Of a DNA stretch of 64,000 bases, positions 33,486 through 42,163 are shown one piece after another. Under the pieces are notes generated by a model, which had not been told where the DNA came from, did no database searches, and saw only the letters and a list, made by a program, of their open reading frames with translations. The stretch is from NCBI GenBank assembly GCA_963666505.2, contig CAXXXL010000003.1, positions 248,001-312,000 of the forward strand, written 5' to 3'. Position 1 is the stretch's first letter; every line of letters starts with the position of its first letter. This stretch comes from JABGQS01 sp963666505. Lineage in GTDB: Bacteria > Bacillota > Clostridia > Christensenellales > SZUA-584. The position numbers and the translations under genes were made by a program.

Positions 33486-34754
33486 ATGAAAACCAAAGCG
33501 GTAAGGATTTACGGTAAAAAGGATTTAAGGCTGGAAGAGTTTGAGCTTCCGGAGATCAAAGACGATGAGATATTGGCGAAAGTCGTTTCCGACAGCCTTT
33601 GTATGTCTAGCTATAAGGCGGCTATTCAGGGCAGCGAGCACAAGCGTGTTCCCAATGATGTGGCGCAGAACCCGACAATAATCGGCCATGAGTTCTGCGG
33701 AACGCTTATTAAAGTCGGCGACAAGTGGAAGGATAAGTTCAAGGAAGGCGAAAACTTTTCTATCCAGCCGGCGTTCAACTATAAAGGCTCTCAGGATGCG
33801 CCGGGATATTCCTATAACTTCATCGGCGGAGATGCAACTTATGTGGTTATTCCTTCTGAGGCGGTAACGCAGGACTGCCTTTTAAAGTATGATTCGGACG
33901 TGTTCTTCTATGGTTCGCTGTCCGAGCCGATGAGCTGTATCGTCGGCACGTATCATGCATTCTATCACACACGCCAGGGTGAATATGTGCACGACATGGG
34001 CATAGTAGAAGGTGGAAACATGGCTATACTCGCAGGAGTGGGGCCGATGGGGCTTGGTTCGATAGACTATGCGCTGCACAATCCAAGGAAGCCAAAGCTG
34101 CTCGTCGTAACGGACATTGACGATAAGAGACTGGAGAGGGCGCAGAGGATATATACCGTTGAAGAGGCAGCAAAGCAGGGAGTAGAGCTGCACTATTTCA
34201 ACACTTCAGACCCGGCAAAGCTTGAGGAGATGATGGCGCTAACAGGCGGCAAAGGCTATAATGACGTTCTGGTCATGGCGCCGGTCAAGCCCGTTGTAGA
34301 ACAGGGCGACTCGCTCCTTGCCAAAGACGGCTGCCTTAATTTCTTTGCAGGCCCGTCGAACAAGGAGTTCAGCGCAATGTTCAATTTCTATAACGTGCAT
34401 TATAACTTCACGCACATAGTCGGAACATCAGGTGGAAACACAGCGGACATGAGGGAGTCGCTTGACATGATGACAAAGGGGCTTATAAACCCGACGTCTA
34501 TGATAACGCATGTCGGCGGACTTGACAGTGTGGTGGAAGCGACACTGAATCTTCCAAACATTCCGGGCGGCAAGAAGCTTATATATACGCATGTGTCTAT
34601 GCCCCTTACAGCAATCGAAGATTTTGAAGAGCTTGGTAAAAACGACGAGTTTTTTGCAAAGCTGGCGCTGCTGACAAATGCAACAGGGGGCTTTTGGTCG
34701 GCAGAAACAGAGAAGTATTTGTTAGAGAACGCAAAGCCGATAGTAGAAGCGTAG
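33486..34754 (+). CDS. Zinc-type dehydrogenase, sorbose-1-phosphate reductase-like
   Basis: 422 residues from the ATG at 33486 with GGAAGG upstream (an ATG at 33480 is an alternative). It is a medium-chain dehydrogenase (MKTKAVRIYGKKDLRLEEFE, then GHEFCGTLIKVG for catalysis and AGVGPMGLGSIDYAL for NAD(P)). The long form and the segment SEPMSCIVGTYHAFYHTRQ resemble L-sorbose-1-phosphate reductases. No PTS genes are nearby, so the substrate is uncertain. Probably controlled by the adjacent DeoR protein. Confidence 0.82.
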   Translation: MKTKAVRIYGKKDLRLEEFELPEIKDDEILAKVVSDSLCMSSYKAAIQGSEHKRVPNDVAQNPTIIGHEFCGTLIKVGDKWKDKFKEGENFSIQPAFNYKGSQDAPGYSYNFIGGDATYVVIPSEAVTQDCLLKYDSDVFFYGSLSEPMSCIVGTYHAFYHTRQGEYVHDMGIVEGGNMAILAGVGPMGLGSIDYALHNPRKPKLLVVTDIDDKRLERAQRIYTVEEAAKQGVELHYFNTSDPAKLEEMMALTGGKGYNDVLVMAPVKPVVEQGDSLLAKDGCLNFFAGPSNKEFSAMFNFYNVHYNFTHIVGTSGGNTADMRESLDMMTKGLINPTSMITHVGGLDSVVEATLNLPNIPGGKKLIYTHVSMPLTAIEDFEELGKNDEFFAKLALLTNATGGFWSAETEKYLLENAKPIVEA

Positions 34755-34840
34755 CTAATAGCGGCAGAGGGCCGACCAAGAAAAACTACGCTTTAAAGTC
34801 GGCAGAGGCATAAAAAAATAAACAGTAAATTTAAATATTT

Positions 34841-34880
34841 CACAGCGCAAGAAGGAAAATCCTCTTTTGCGCTGTGTTTA
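34841..34880 (+). terminator. Terminator after the dehydrogenase gene
   Basis: CACAGCGCAA pairs perfectly with TTGCGCTGTG around a 16-base loop. The T run is short (GTTTAT). Confidence 0.7.
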
Positions 34881-35010
34881 TCTAGTTCAAAACTAAATTT
34901 TAAAAAGATTTTCTAATTAATGATGTGCAAAAAGGCAGGTTTTTGGTATAATGCCTTATGTGAGCCAAAATGGTCTTATACATTTTTATATTCATGACAG
35001 GGGTAAAGGT

Positions 35011-35577
35011 TTGAACAGAATATCGTTGAACATTCCAAATATGCTTACTATATTCAGGCTGGCTTTGGTGCCGGTGGTTATTATACTGATCTATTATAAT
35101 TTGACTGTTTTAGCTCTTATTATATATCTTACGGCATGCGCTACCGATCTTCTTGATGGTTTCATTGCACGAAGATGCAATATGGTTACAGAAGAAGGAA
35201 TACTGCTGGACCCTCTTGCAGACAAGCTTATGAGCGTCGGGGCTATTATAGCTTTTACTGTAATCAGAAACGCAGACGGCTCTCATGTCGTGCCGGTTGC
35301 GATATTGATAATCATATTGGTAAAGGAAGCACTGATGATTGGCGGAGGTGTCTTCTTATACTACAGGAACATCGTAACACCGTCGAATATGTTTGGCAAA
35401 GCAGCCGCGTTTACTTTCAACACAGCAGTTGCTTTTACATTTCTTTATAAGATAGTGTCGCCATGGCACATCTACTTTTTATCGTTTGCTCTTGTGTGGA
35501 TGGTGGCAGCACTTGCGCAGTATGCATACTTCAACATGTATAAAAAATTAAAGAAAGACAGCAAGGCAAACGGCTAG
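35011..35577 (+). CDS. pgsA: CDP-alcohol phosphatidyltransferase (PgsA-like)
   Basis: 188 residues from a TTG at 35011 with AGGGG 7 bases upstream; the N-terminus then reads NRISLNIPNMLTIFRLALVP as in PgsA. The family motif is complete: DLLDGFIARR, then G, D and D in EEGILLDPLADKLMS. It transfers a phosphatidyl group from CDP-diacylglycerol, probably to glycerol-3-phosphate, within the membrane. TTGGTATAAT at 34943-34952 is a likely promoter. Another member of this fold elsewhere in the genome would make the exact product less certain. Confidence 0.85.
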   Translation: MNRISLNIPNMLTIFRLALVPVVIILIYYNLTVLALIIYLTACATDLLDGFIARRCNMVTEEGILLDPLADKLMSVGAIIAFTVIRNADGSHVVPVAILIIILVKEALMIGGGVFLYYRNIVTPSNMFGKAAAFTFNTAVAFTFLYKIVSPWHIYFLSFALVWMVAALAQYAYFNMYKKLKKDSKANG

Positions 35578-36152
35578 AAATCTATATTGTTTTTATACTT
35601 ATCCTTGATTTTTTTCTTTACACTTTTCCATGATTCCTTCTGGTCCTGAATAGGGCTGTGTTTGTCTGTATAAACATAGGGCAGGAAACCAAATTCAAAA
35701 TACATATTGAGCGCTGCTATGCGCCGCTCTCCTGTTCCGAGTACACATTGTTTGCATCCACGCTCGCGCATTTTTTTAAGTATGAATGATACAAGCGCTG
35801 CGCCAAGGTGTTTTCCACGGTGATTTTTATCTACGCATATCCAGTGCAGCCTGCCTGTCACGGCGCCGCCGATATCTGCCTCCGGCCAGTCAGTAACGGT
35901 GCCGATCTCACTGCCTTCGAAACAAAGAAAAAACATGTTTTTCGATAGAAGAGAATGGTCATCGCCAAAGAAACGCTCAAAAAGCTCTGGCGTTATATCT
36001 ATATAGTCGTCTATTCTGTCATACAGTTTTGTCCATTTTTCTTTGTCACCCTTAGCGTAACTGCGCATGGTGTAGCCCTTAGGCAGCGGTGCGTCTATGA
36101 TATTATCCATATTGGTTTTTAGCATATTGATAAGTGGCGTTTTGGTGCTCAT
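35574..36152 (-). CDS. GNAT-family N-acetyltransferase
   Basis: 192 residues. The acetyl-CoA site is seen as RLHWICVDKNHRGKHLGAAL (motif A with RGxGxA-like RGKHLG), followed by CVLGTGERRIAALNMYFEFG. The substrate is unknown. It overlaps the convergent phosphatidyltransferase gene by 4 bases. Confidence 0.87.
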   Translation of the reverse strand: MSTKTPLINMLKTNMDNIIDAPLPKGYTMRSYAKGDKEKWTKLYDRIDDYIDITPELFERFFGDDHSLLSKNMFFLCFEGSEIGTVTDWPEADIGGAVTGRLHWICVDKNHRGKHLGAALVSFILKKMRERGCKQCVLGTGERRIAALNMYFEFGFLPYVYTDKHSPIQDQKESWKSVKKKIKDKYKNNIDF

Positions 36153-36332
36153 AGGTTTTCCCTTTCATATCGGCATTATAAATAATTCTATCAGCTTTAT
36201 TTTAAAAAGCAACCGGGGGGCAAAGGTTTATTTTAAACTGAATATTTCAGGCATGAGCCTAAAACACTATGAAAAAGGGAAAAAGAATGGTAGTATATCC
36301 GTGAAAAATTTTAAATTTATAATACAAGGAGC

Positions 36333-37376
36333 GTGAGCAAAGTGTCACTGTTTGAAGTCAAAGAAGTTGATAAGAAGTATTATGAACAAAGGCTGAAGGA
36401 TTTTCTGCCGGACAATATTTTCGATGTACACACACATGTATATCTTCCGCATCCGCCCGCAAAAGGTGAAAAGCGTACGGTAACATGGCCCTCGCTGGTG
36501 GCGGACAGAAACCCTATCGAAGATCTTGTAGAAACTGGTAAGCTCATGTTTCCGGGCAAGAACTATAAAGCGTTGATATTTGGCACGCCAACGAAGGGAG
36601 CGGATCTTAGTGAAGCTAACGGCTATATTACGAAGGTAGCTAAGCAGGCGGGATTGCCTTCCCTGATGCTTGCGCACCCTAATATGAGTGCGGATGAGCT
36701 TGAGAGGGGAATTGTAGACGGAGGCTTCGATGGTATAAAGGTCTACCTCACATTTGCACCGCTTTATATACCGGTACCGGAGATAAGGATATTCGACTTT
36801 CTTACGCACGAACATCTTGAAGTGTGCGACAAGCTCGGCAAGGCTGTTATGCTGCACATTTCCAGAGACGCAAGGCTGCGTGACCCGGTAAACATTGCGC
36901 AGATGCTGGAGATCGAGGAAAAATATAAGAACATAAAGCTCATTATTGCGCATGTCGGGCGGGCGTATTGCAAACACGATGTCGGTGATGCTCTCGATAT
37001 ACTGTCGAAAACGAAGAACATGAAGTTTGACTTCTCTGCCAACACCAACGACTGGGTGTTCGAACAACTTATAAAAGCCGTCGGCACGGACAGGATAATG
37101 TTTGGCAGCGACCTTCCGATTGCTCGGATGCGTATGAGGAGGATAGAGGAGGACGGCGTGTATAAGAACGTTGTGCCAAGAGGGCTCTATGGAGATGTTT
37201 CGAACGATAAGAACATGAAAGAGGTTGATCTGCCGGAAGCGGATGAATTATCATCCTTTATGTATGAGATAGTCGATAACTTTCGCAAGGCTGCACAGAG
37301 GATGGGACTCAAAGAAAGCGATATTGAGAAAGTATTCTGGGGCAACGGAGCAGGAATGTTCGGCGTAAGTAAATAA
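36333..37376 (+). CDS. Amidohydrolase-2 family metal-dependent hydrolase
   Basis: 347 residues from a GTG at 36333; a GTG at 36342 is better spaced from AAGGAGC. Metal-site residues are visible: FDVHTHVYL (HxH), MLHISRD, IIAHVGRAY and FGSDLPIAR (Asp). This is the amidohydrolase TIM barrel that includes decarboxylases and lactonases. The substrate cannot be told. It is a single-gene unit closed by a good terminator. Confidence 0.87.
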   Translation: MSKVSLFEVKEVDKKYYEQRLKDFLPDNIFDVHTHVYLPHPPAKGEKRTVTWPSLVADRNPIEDLVETGKLMFPGKNYKALIFGTPTKGADLSEANGYITKVAKQAGLPSLMLAHPNMSADELERGIVDGGFDGIKVYLTFAPLYIPVPEIRIFDFLTHEHLEVCDKLGKAVMLHISRDARLRDPVNIAQMLEIEEKYKNIKLIIAHVGRAYCKHDVGDALDILSKTKNMKFDFSANTNDWVFEQLIKAVGTDRIMFGSDLPIARMRMRRIEEDGVYKNVVPRGLYGDVSNDKNMKEVDLPEADELSSFMYEIVDNFRKAAQRMGLKESDIEKVFWGNGAGMFGVSK

Positions 37377-37389
37377 AGCAAAATAAGAA

Positions 37390-37418
37390 AGAGCTCCAAA
37401 CTAGGGAGCTCTTTTTTG
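37390..37418 (+). terminator. Terminator after the amidohydrolase gene
   Basis: AAGAGCTCC and GGAGCTCTT form a perfect 9-bp stem with a 7-base loop and six T residues. Confidence 0.88.
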
Positions 37419-37461
37419 ATATCTGGATTCTTGCCGACGTTTACGTCGGTGGGGTAATCAG

Positions 37462-37962
37462 CTACATTTTCTGTACTTCTTCGACCACCTCGTCGTCAGA
37501 CAGTGTGATGCTCTTAATAGTCTGCGGTGTTATCGGGCGGTCTGCCGGGTCGGTTGGCGTCGTTGCGATTTCGTCCACTACATCCTGACCGGAAACAACC
37601 TTGCCAAAGGCCGCATACTGACCGTCTAGGAAGGGTGCGTCTTCATGCATTATGAAGAACTGGCTGCCGGCGCTATCCATAAGCTGGGAGCGTGCCATAG
37701 ATATTACTCCCTTGGTGTGTTTTAAGTCGTTCTTAACACCGTTGGCAGAAAACTCACCTTTGATGGAATAACCGGGTCCGCCGCTGCCTTTGCCAAGAGG
37801 GCAGCCGCCCTGTATCATGAAGCCCTTAATGACCCTGTGGAAGATAAGGCCGTTGTAAAAACCGAGAGCAGCAAGGCTCTTGAAGTTTGCCGCAGTGTTC
37901 GGTGCATCATCTGTCAGCTCGATTTCGATTTTCTTGCCGTTTGCCATTTCTATAGTAACCAT
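37462..37962 (-). CDS. Peptidyl-prolyl cis-trans isomerase, cyclophilin type
   Basis: 166 residues. Cyclophilin hallmarks are FHRVIKGFMIQGGCP, GPGYSIKGEF, GVISMARSQLMDSAGSQFFI and LDGQYAAFGKV. No signal peptide, so cytoplasmic. It catalyses proline isomerisation in folding proteins. The gene is preceded on the minus strand by a GGAG site and stands alone. Confidence 0.95.
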   Translation of the reverse strand: MVTIEMANGKKIEIELTDDAPNTAANFKSLAALGFYNGLIFHRVIKGFMIQGGCPLGKGSGGPGYSIKGEFSANGVKNDLKHTKGVISMARSQLMDSAGSQFFIMHEDAPFLDGQYAAFGKVVSGQDVVDEIATTPTDPADRPITPQTIKSITLSDDEVVEEVQKM

Positions 37963-38152
37963 TTCTTCTCCTCTGTTTTGTAAAATATCATATAATTATA
38001 TATTAAATGGGCAGTTAATAAAAGGCTAAAACGAAAATTAAAAGTTTTTAACGCACATATATTGAATATATTATATTATTACACAGCGGGGCATCAACAT
38101 ATGGGGTACCGTTTGGTATACGTAAAAATACCTTTTTTTTACTATAAATTCT

Positions 38153-38181
38153 TTGACACAGAAGAAAAATAATGGTAAAAT
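38153..38181 (+). promoter_or_regulatory. Promoter of the c-di-GMP-controlled transcript
   Basis: TTGACA (38153-38158), a 17-base spacer and TAAAAT (38176-38181) with an upstream TGG lie about 60 bases before the first riboswitch. Confidence 0.75.
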
Positions 38182-38237
38182 ATAGACAAACTTAATAGAT
38201 ATACACAATAATATTCACAGCATCATTTACACTAACG

Positions 38238-38325
38238 TACAGAGCAAAACGGCAAACCCGAGCGAAAGCCGGGGACGCAAAGCCCGAAGTCTAAAGTTTT
38301 TCAACTATGGCAGTTCGGCTACCTC
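38238..38325 (+). ncRNA. c-di-GMP-I riboswitch (GEMM-I), first of two
   Basis: GGCAAACCC, GCGAAAGC, then GGGGACGCAAAGCCCG and GTCTAAA match the class I cyclic di-GMP aptamer, including the GAAA tetraloop hairpin and the GGACGCAAAGCC core. P3 closes with CCGAA/TTCGG. The last aptamer bases (CGGCTACCTC, 38316-38325) are also the 5' arm of the following terminator. Ligand binding should therefore block termination, making an ON switch. Confidence 0.9.
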
Positions 38326-38349
38326 TAGCCATTTGAGGTAGCCGTTTTT
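38316..38349 (+). terminator. Terminator forming the expression platform of riboswitch 1
   Basis: CGGCTACCTC and GAGGTAGCCG form a perfect 10-bp stem followed by five T residues. Its 5' arm overlaps the 3' end of the aptamer. Confidence 0.88.
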
Positions 38350-38439
38350 ATTTGCAGCAGGCCGCTAGTGCCCCTCAAGGGCAGCATGCAAAGGTGGCGC
38401 TGGCAGGGCCATTTCTAAAGTACGGGTTTGAATGAAGCA

Positions 38440-38530
38440 GATTTAAAAAGGCAAACCCGTGTGAAAGCCGGGGACGCAAAGCCTGAAGTCTAAATCCTTC
38501 TTAATAAGGGACAGGATAGTTCGGCTGCCA
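38440..38530 (+). ncRNA. c-di-GMP-I riboswitch (GEMM-I), second of two
   Basis: GGCAAACCCG, TGTGAAAGCC, GGGGACGCAAAGCC and GTCTAAAT repeat the aptamer core of the first switch, with a longer P3. GCAG (38437-38440) and CTGC (38525-38528) could close P1. No T-run terminator follows before the ATG at 38614, so this switch may act on translation or on an undetected structure. Confidence 0.9.
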
Positions 38531-38613
38531 ATTGAGTTTGAAAGAGCTGTGCACGAAGTGGGCGGGCTCACGGCGGAAAAGAAATTTTATACCAAAGAGC
38601 AGGGAGGATTATT

Positions 38614-39012
38614 ATGATGAGAAAGAAAAGGTTTATTGCAATCGTAGTTGTTGTGATTATGCTGACTGCGCTGCTGCCGGCATCGGCGCTGGCGCACTCG
38701 GGAACATATGACGAACACGACCATACCAATTATGTTCAGTTTATAAAGGTCGAGATAAAGGCGGGAAATAACGGCGGTATCTATTCTCCGGGCGGGCAGA
38801 ACATTCCGTCGCAGGGCGATACCTGGACGTTTACTGCAGTGCCGGACTCAGGCTATGTGTTCGACCACTGGACGTACAGCGGCAACGAAGTGTCCGGAGC
38901 GTTTTCGACGAGCGGAGCAGACGGAGAGGTGCTCTCTGTAAACATATCTCAGAAAGGCGGCTGGGTATCAGCTGTCTCCACCAAAAAAACCTCTCTGAAA
39001 ATATTCATTTAG
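38614..39012 (+). CDS. Secreted InlB-type repeat protein, probably 3'-truncated
   Basis: 132 residues. The signal peptide (IVVVVIMLTALLPASALAHS) is followed by one InlB_B/Listeria-Bacteroides-like repeat (GGIYSPGGQ, then WTFTAVPDSGYVFDHWTYSG). AGGGAGG precedes the ATG pair at 38614/38617. Two c-di-GMP-I riboswitches lie in its leader, a common arrangement for surface adhesins. The last 15 or so codons run into sequence shared with the left boundary of the second kinase module (CAGCTGTCTCCACCA and the kinase terminator). The original 3' part was probably lost. Confidence 0.8.
   Translation: MMRKKRFIAIVVVVIMLTALLPASALAHSGTYDEHDHTNYVQFIKVEIKAGNNGGIYSPGGQNIPSQGDTWTFTAVPDSGYVFDHWTYSGNEVSGAFSTSGADGEVLSVNISQKGGWVSAVSTKKTSLKIFI
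38969..38983 (+). other. tRNA/tmRNA 3'-end-like boundary of kinase module 1
   Basis: CAGCTGTCTCCACCA matches the longer fragment at 43920-43934 (one C/T difference) and ends in a CCA-like sequence. It lies where the InlB-type ORF meets the module-1 terminator. Read alone it is too short to prove a tRNA remnant; its twin is stronger. Confidence 0.45.
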
Positions 39013-39022
39013 GGGGTTTTTT
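38984..39022 (-). terminator. Terminator of histidine kinase 1
   Basis: On the minus strand AAAAAACCCCCT and AGAGGTTTTTTT flank a short loop, 65 bases after the kinase stop. The equivalent hairpin lies at 43937-43976 for kinase 2. Confidence 0.7.
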
Positions 39023-39086
39023 AAAGCAAGTTCCCATTCATTTAAGACATGCTGTTGATGTTTACATCAAGATTAACACATTAGTG

Positions 39087-41762
39087 TTATTCAAGTTCCA
39101 AACCATTATCGCATGGCAGATTAACAATGAATCGAGTGAATTTACCCTCTTTTGATTCAACATTTATATCCCCATGATGTTCTTTAACAATACCATAACT
39201 TATTGAAAGTCCTAATCCTGTACCTTTAAATTTTCCCTTAGTAGTGAAGAAAGGGTCAAATATATTGTCTATAATATCTTTTGAAATACCAGTACCATAA
39301 TCTTCTACGGTTAATCTTAACCAACGCCTATTATCCAAAGTATAACTTTCACATCTAACATTTATCTTCTTATTCTCATCATAACCAGGATATTTTAGAT
39401 TTAAAGCATCTCTGGCATTCGTTAATAAGTTCATTATAACCTGCTGTATCTGTTGACTAAAGCATTTTATATTTGGAATATTCTCTTCAATATCCAAATT
39501 TATTTCTATTTGATCATGCTTAAAAACGGTATTAACGAGAGATAATGTTTTTGAAATAATATCATCGATTTTTGCGTAGTTGTGTTCTCCTTTTTGTTGT
39601 CTGGAAAACTCTAAAAGGTTCTTAACTATATTAGAAACACGTTCAGTTTCGGTTATTATTTCGCTGGCATATTCTTTAACACTTTCATCTTCAATATCGG
39701 AATCAAGAATTATCTGTGCATAATTCAATATACCGTTAATGGGATTGTTTATTTCATGAGCGACTCCGCTTGCTAACGTACCTATTGATTCTAGTTTTTG
39801 CTGATTTCTTAAATGAGACTCTAGCACGTTTTTTTCAGACTCTAGGCTTTTCTTTTCTGTTATATCAACTACTACGATTTGTACACCTAATACTTGCCCA
39901 TTGTCGCCTACGACCTTACTGTAAGTACTTGAAAACCAATTTGAGCCATTTGGCAATGTTTCTTCATCAATATATTCTTGAGGTTTATCGCTAGATATTA
40001 CCGCTTTCATTCTTTTCAAATATAAATCAGCTTCATTCTCGGGAAAAACCTCATGAAGTGATTTCCCACTACATTCTTGGTCTGGTTTTCCCATTTTCTT
40101 CAGGGCCATATTATTGAAGGATATTACCGTACCGTCAGGTTTAAAATACCCAATGGCAACTCCTGAGTAATGGTATAACGCCCTGTATCTTGCCTCGCTT
40201 TCTCTAAGCGCTTGTTCTGCTTCCAGTTTTTTGGTTTCATCATGTATTATTGAGAGCAATAGGTTTTTATCATCAATATCTATTTTTGTACTATTTACAG
40301 TCACTTCTGCAACTATCCCTGATCTTAGCTTGTGTTTAAAAGTGAACTGGTTTTTTTCTTCATTGCAAGCACGTTCCATTTCGATTTCAATTAATTCTTT
40401 CGGTAGTGTGTTGATGTCATAGATATTTTTTTTCTCAAGCTCTTTTATACTCCAACCATAAAAATCTGATGCTGATTGATTTGCAAATTCAATATGTCCA
40501 TTCTTAGGATTTATCAATAGAATAACTGAGTTGTTTTTTTCAATCATTGCTCTAAATCTAGCTTCATTTTCTCTAAGCGCTTGTTCTGATTGTTTTTTGT
40601 CTGTTATATCAAACGAAGCAATATGAACACCTAAAATTCTGCCGTCCTCGTCAACAACCCTGCTGTAAGAACTATAAAACCATTTACAACCAATAGGCAG
40701 TTCTAATAAAGTTTCAAATTCAAGCGGTACTTCGCTTGACACTACTTTATTTATCCTTTTCATATATAAATCGGCATTTTTCTTAGAATGAAGATCATAA
40801 ATAGATTCCCCAATATAATCTTCGGGTAAACCTCCCATATCATTTGCCATCATTTTATTGCAAAGAATAAGCGTGCCATCAGTTTTATAAAATGCCATCC
40901 TCATGCCGGAAGATTCAAAAATCGTCCTATACTTAGCTTCACTTTCTCTTAGAGCTTGTTCTGATTTAATTTGCTCTGTTATATCTTGAAATAATCCTAA
41001 TGTTGATAATGGCTTACCTTCACTATCATAAAAATTCTCTCCAGTGCCATGAATATATACTATTTTTTCATCCGCCCTCTTAATTCTAAATGTAATATCC
41101 ATTTTTGTCTTTTCTTCTATAGTCGACTTTACATATGCTTCAACTTGCTCTCTTTCTTCTTCAATAACAAACTCTAAAAAAGCACTATGTGAAGGAGTCC
41201 CTTTAGGGTCTAAACCTAACAATTTAAAAAGCCCTTCAGACCAATATCCTTCACCAGTTTGCCAGTTTCGTTCATAAAATCCAATCTTGCCTATCTGCTC
41301 AGCTTGTTTCATTAGCTTAAAATTATATTCTAAAGAATTTTGCGAATTTTTCTCGTTTGTAATATTAGTATGTGCGCCAAGCATTCTGATTGGTTTATTC
41401 TTATCATCTCTGATAATAAGTCCTCGGCATCTAACCCATACGGTTGATCCGTCTTTATGCTTGTATCTAACTATTTGATCATAAGGATATTCGGGATTAT
41501 CAAAATGCTTTTTAAAATTATCTAAAGCGACTTCCAGGTCTTCTTTAAATATCAAATCTTGCCATTCACTTGCTAAATGTTTTTTACGTTCAGGATCGTA
41601 ACCTAGTGTTTCCCAAAATTTTGGGCTCATCCATTCATTTTCAGGGGTTTCAAGATCCCAATACCATATACCGTCTAACGAACCATTTTGTAAAAAATCA
41701 AAAATCAAAGGGTTTTCTTTAACCTCTTTATATAATTCAATTTCTAAATAATTATTTTTCAA
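39087..41762 (-). CDS. Soluble multi-PAS sensor histidine kinase 1
   Basis: 891 residues with no membrane helix. About five PAS domains fill residues 20-640, several ending in the PAC-type DITxKK phrase. HisKA carries the phosphorylated His near residue 669 (LASGVAHEINNPINGILNYA). The ATPase domain has NLLTNARDAL (N box), EDYGTGIS (G1) and GTGLGLSISYGI (G2). No response regulator gene is adjacent, so the partner lies elsewhere. The region is richer in A+T than its surroundings. It is a paralogue of the kinase at 44052. Confidence 0.92.
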   Translation of the reverse strand: MKNNYLEIELYKEVKENPLIFDFLQNGSLDGIWYWDLETPENEWMSPKFWETLGYDPERKKHLASEWQDLIFKEDLEVALDNFKKHFDNPEYPYDQIVRYKHKDGSTVWVRCRGLIIRDDKNKPIRMLGAHTNITNEKNSQNSLEYNFKLMKQAEQIGKIGFYERNWQTGEGYWSEGLFKLLGLDPKGTPSHSAFLEFVIEEEREQVEAYVKSTIEEKTKMDITFRIKRADEKIVYIHGTGENFYDSEGKPLSTLGLFQDITEQIKSEQALRESEAKYRTIFESSGMRMAFYKTDGTLILCNKMMANDMGGLPEDYIGESIYDLHSKKNADLYMKRINKVVSSEVPLEFETLLELPIGCKWFYSSYSRVVDEDGRILGVHIASFDITDKKQSEQALRENEARFRAMIEKNNSVILLINPKNGHIEFANQSASDFYGWSIKELEKKNIYDINTLPKELIEIEMERACNEEKNQFTFKHKLRSGIVAEVTVNSTKIDIDDKNLLLSIIHDETKKLEAEQALRESEARYRALYHYSGVAIGYFKPDGTVISFNNMALKKMGKPDQECSGKSLHEVFPENEADLYLKRMKAVISSDKPQEYIDEETLPNGSNWFSSTYSKVVGDNGQVLGVQIVVVDITEKKSLESEKNVLESHLRNQQKLESIGTLASGVAHEINNPINGILNYAQIILDSDIEDESVKEYASEIITETERVSNIVKNLLEFSRQQKGEHNYAKIDDIISKTLSLVNTVFKHDQIEINLDIEENIPNIKCFSQQIQQVIMNLLTNARDALNLKYPGYDENKKINVRCESYTLDNRRWLRLTVEDYGTGISKDIIDNIFDPFFTTKGKFKGTGLGLSISYGIVKEHHGDINVESKEGKFTRFIVNLPCDNGLELE

Positions 41763-42157
41763 AATATAACCTCTTTTCTGTTTGTTTGAGTAAATGCAAT
41801 TGTTGAAAAGATGATATAGAACCTTGTTAGTTATTAGACTTTCCCGTATTCAATAATGATAGTAGAATTTTGGTACAAACTAAAGCCAAATTAATAAGAA
41901 TACATATATACTATACATTAATGTTTTTTAAAAAGCAATTTGGCAACACATAAATTTCCTCCAATATATTAAACTTAAATTGCCAACCCTTTAATCTGAC
42001 ATATTGCGCCATGACTGATATGACAAATAAATAAGTTTCGGTAATTTAGTGTTATTTGAAAGAAGTATAATAAGAAATTATTTTTACCCTTTATTTTACC
42101 CTTTATACCCTTTATTTTATTTATACTTGGTTGTACAAGATAAAAAGAAAAAGCCCA
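41763..42157. other. A+T-rich upstream region of histidine kinase 1
   Basis: About 400 bases with no supported gene. Its far end holds AAGAAAAAGCC (42145-42155), the left arm of a terminator split by IS copy 2. A related sequence lies at 47270-47300 upstream of kinase 2. The kinase promoter must be here, but no clear -35/-10 pair stands out. Confidence 0.5.
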
Positions 42158-42163
42158 TAAATA
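42158..42163. repeat. Left target-site duplication of IS copy 2
   Basis: TAAATA here is repeated at 43848-43853. Removing one copy restores AAGAAAAAGCC, a loop of CATAAATACT and GGCTTTTTCTT, a perfect 11-bp stem with a T run. Confidence 0.85.

Noticed and set aside
36097..36336. A 79-codon ORF between the GNAT and amidohydrolase genes
   Set aside because: It starts inside the opposite-strand GNAT gene, lacks a ribosome binding site and has no recognisable features; likely chance.
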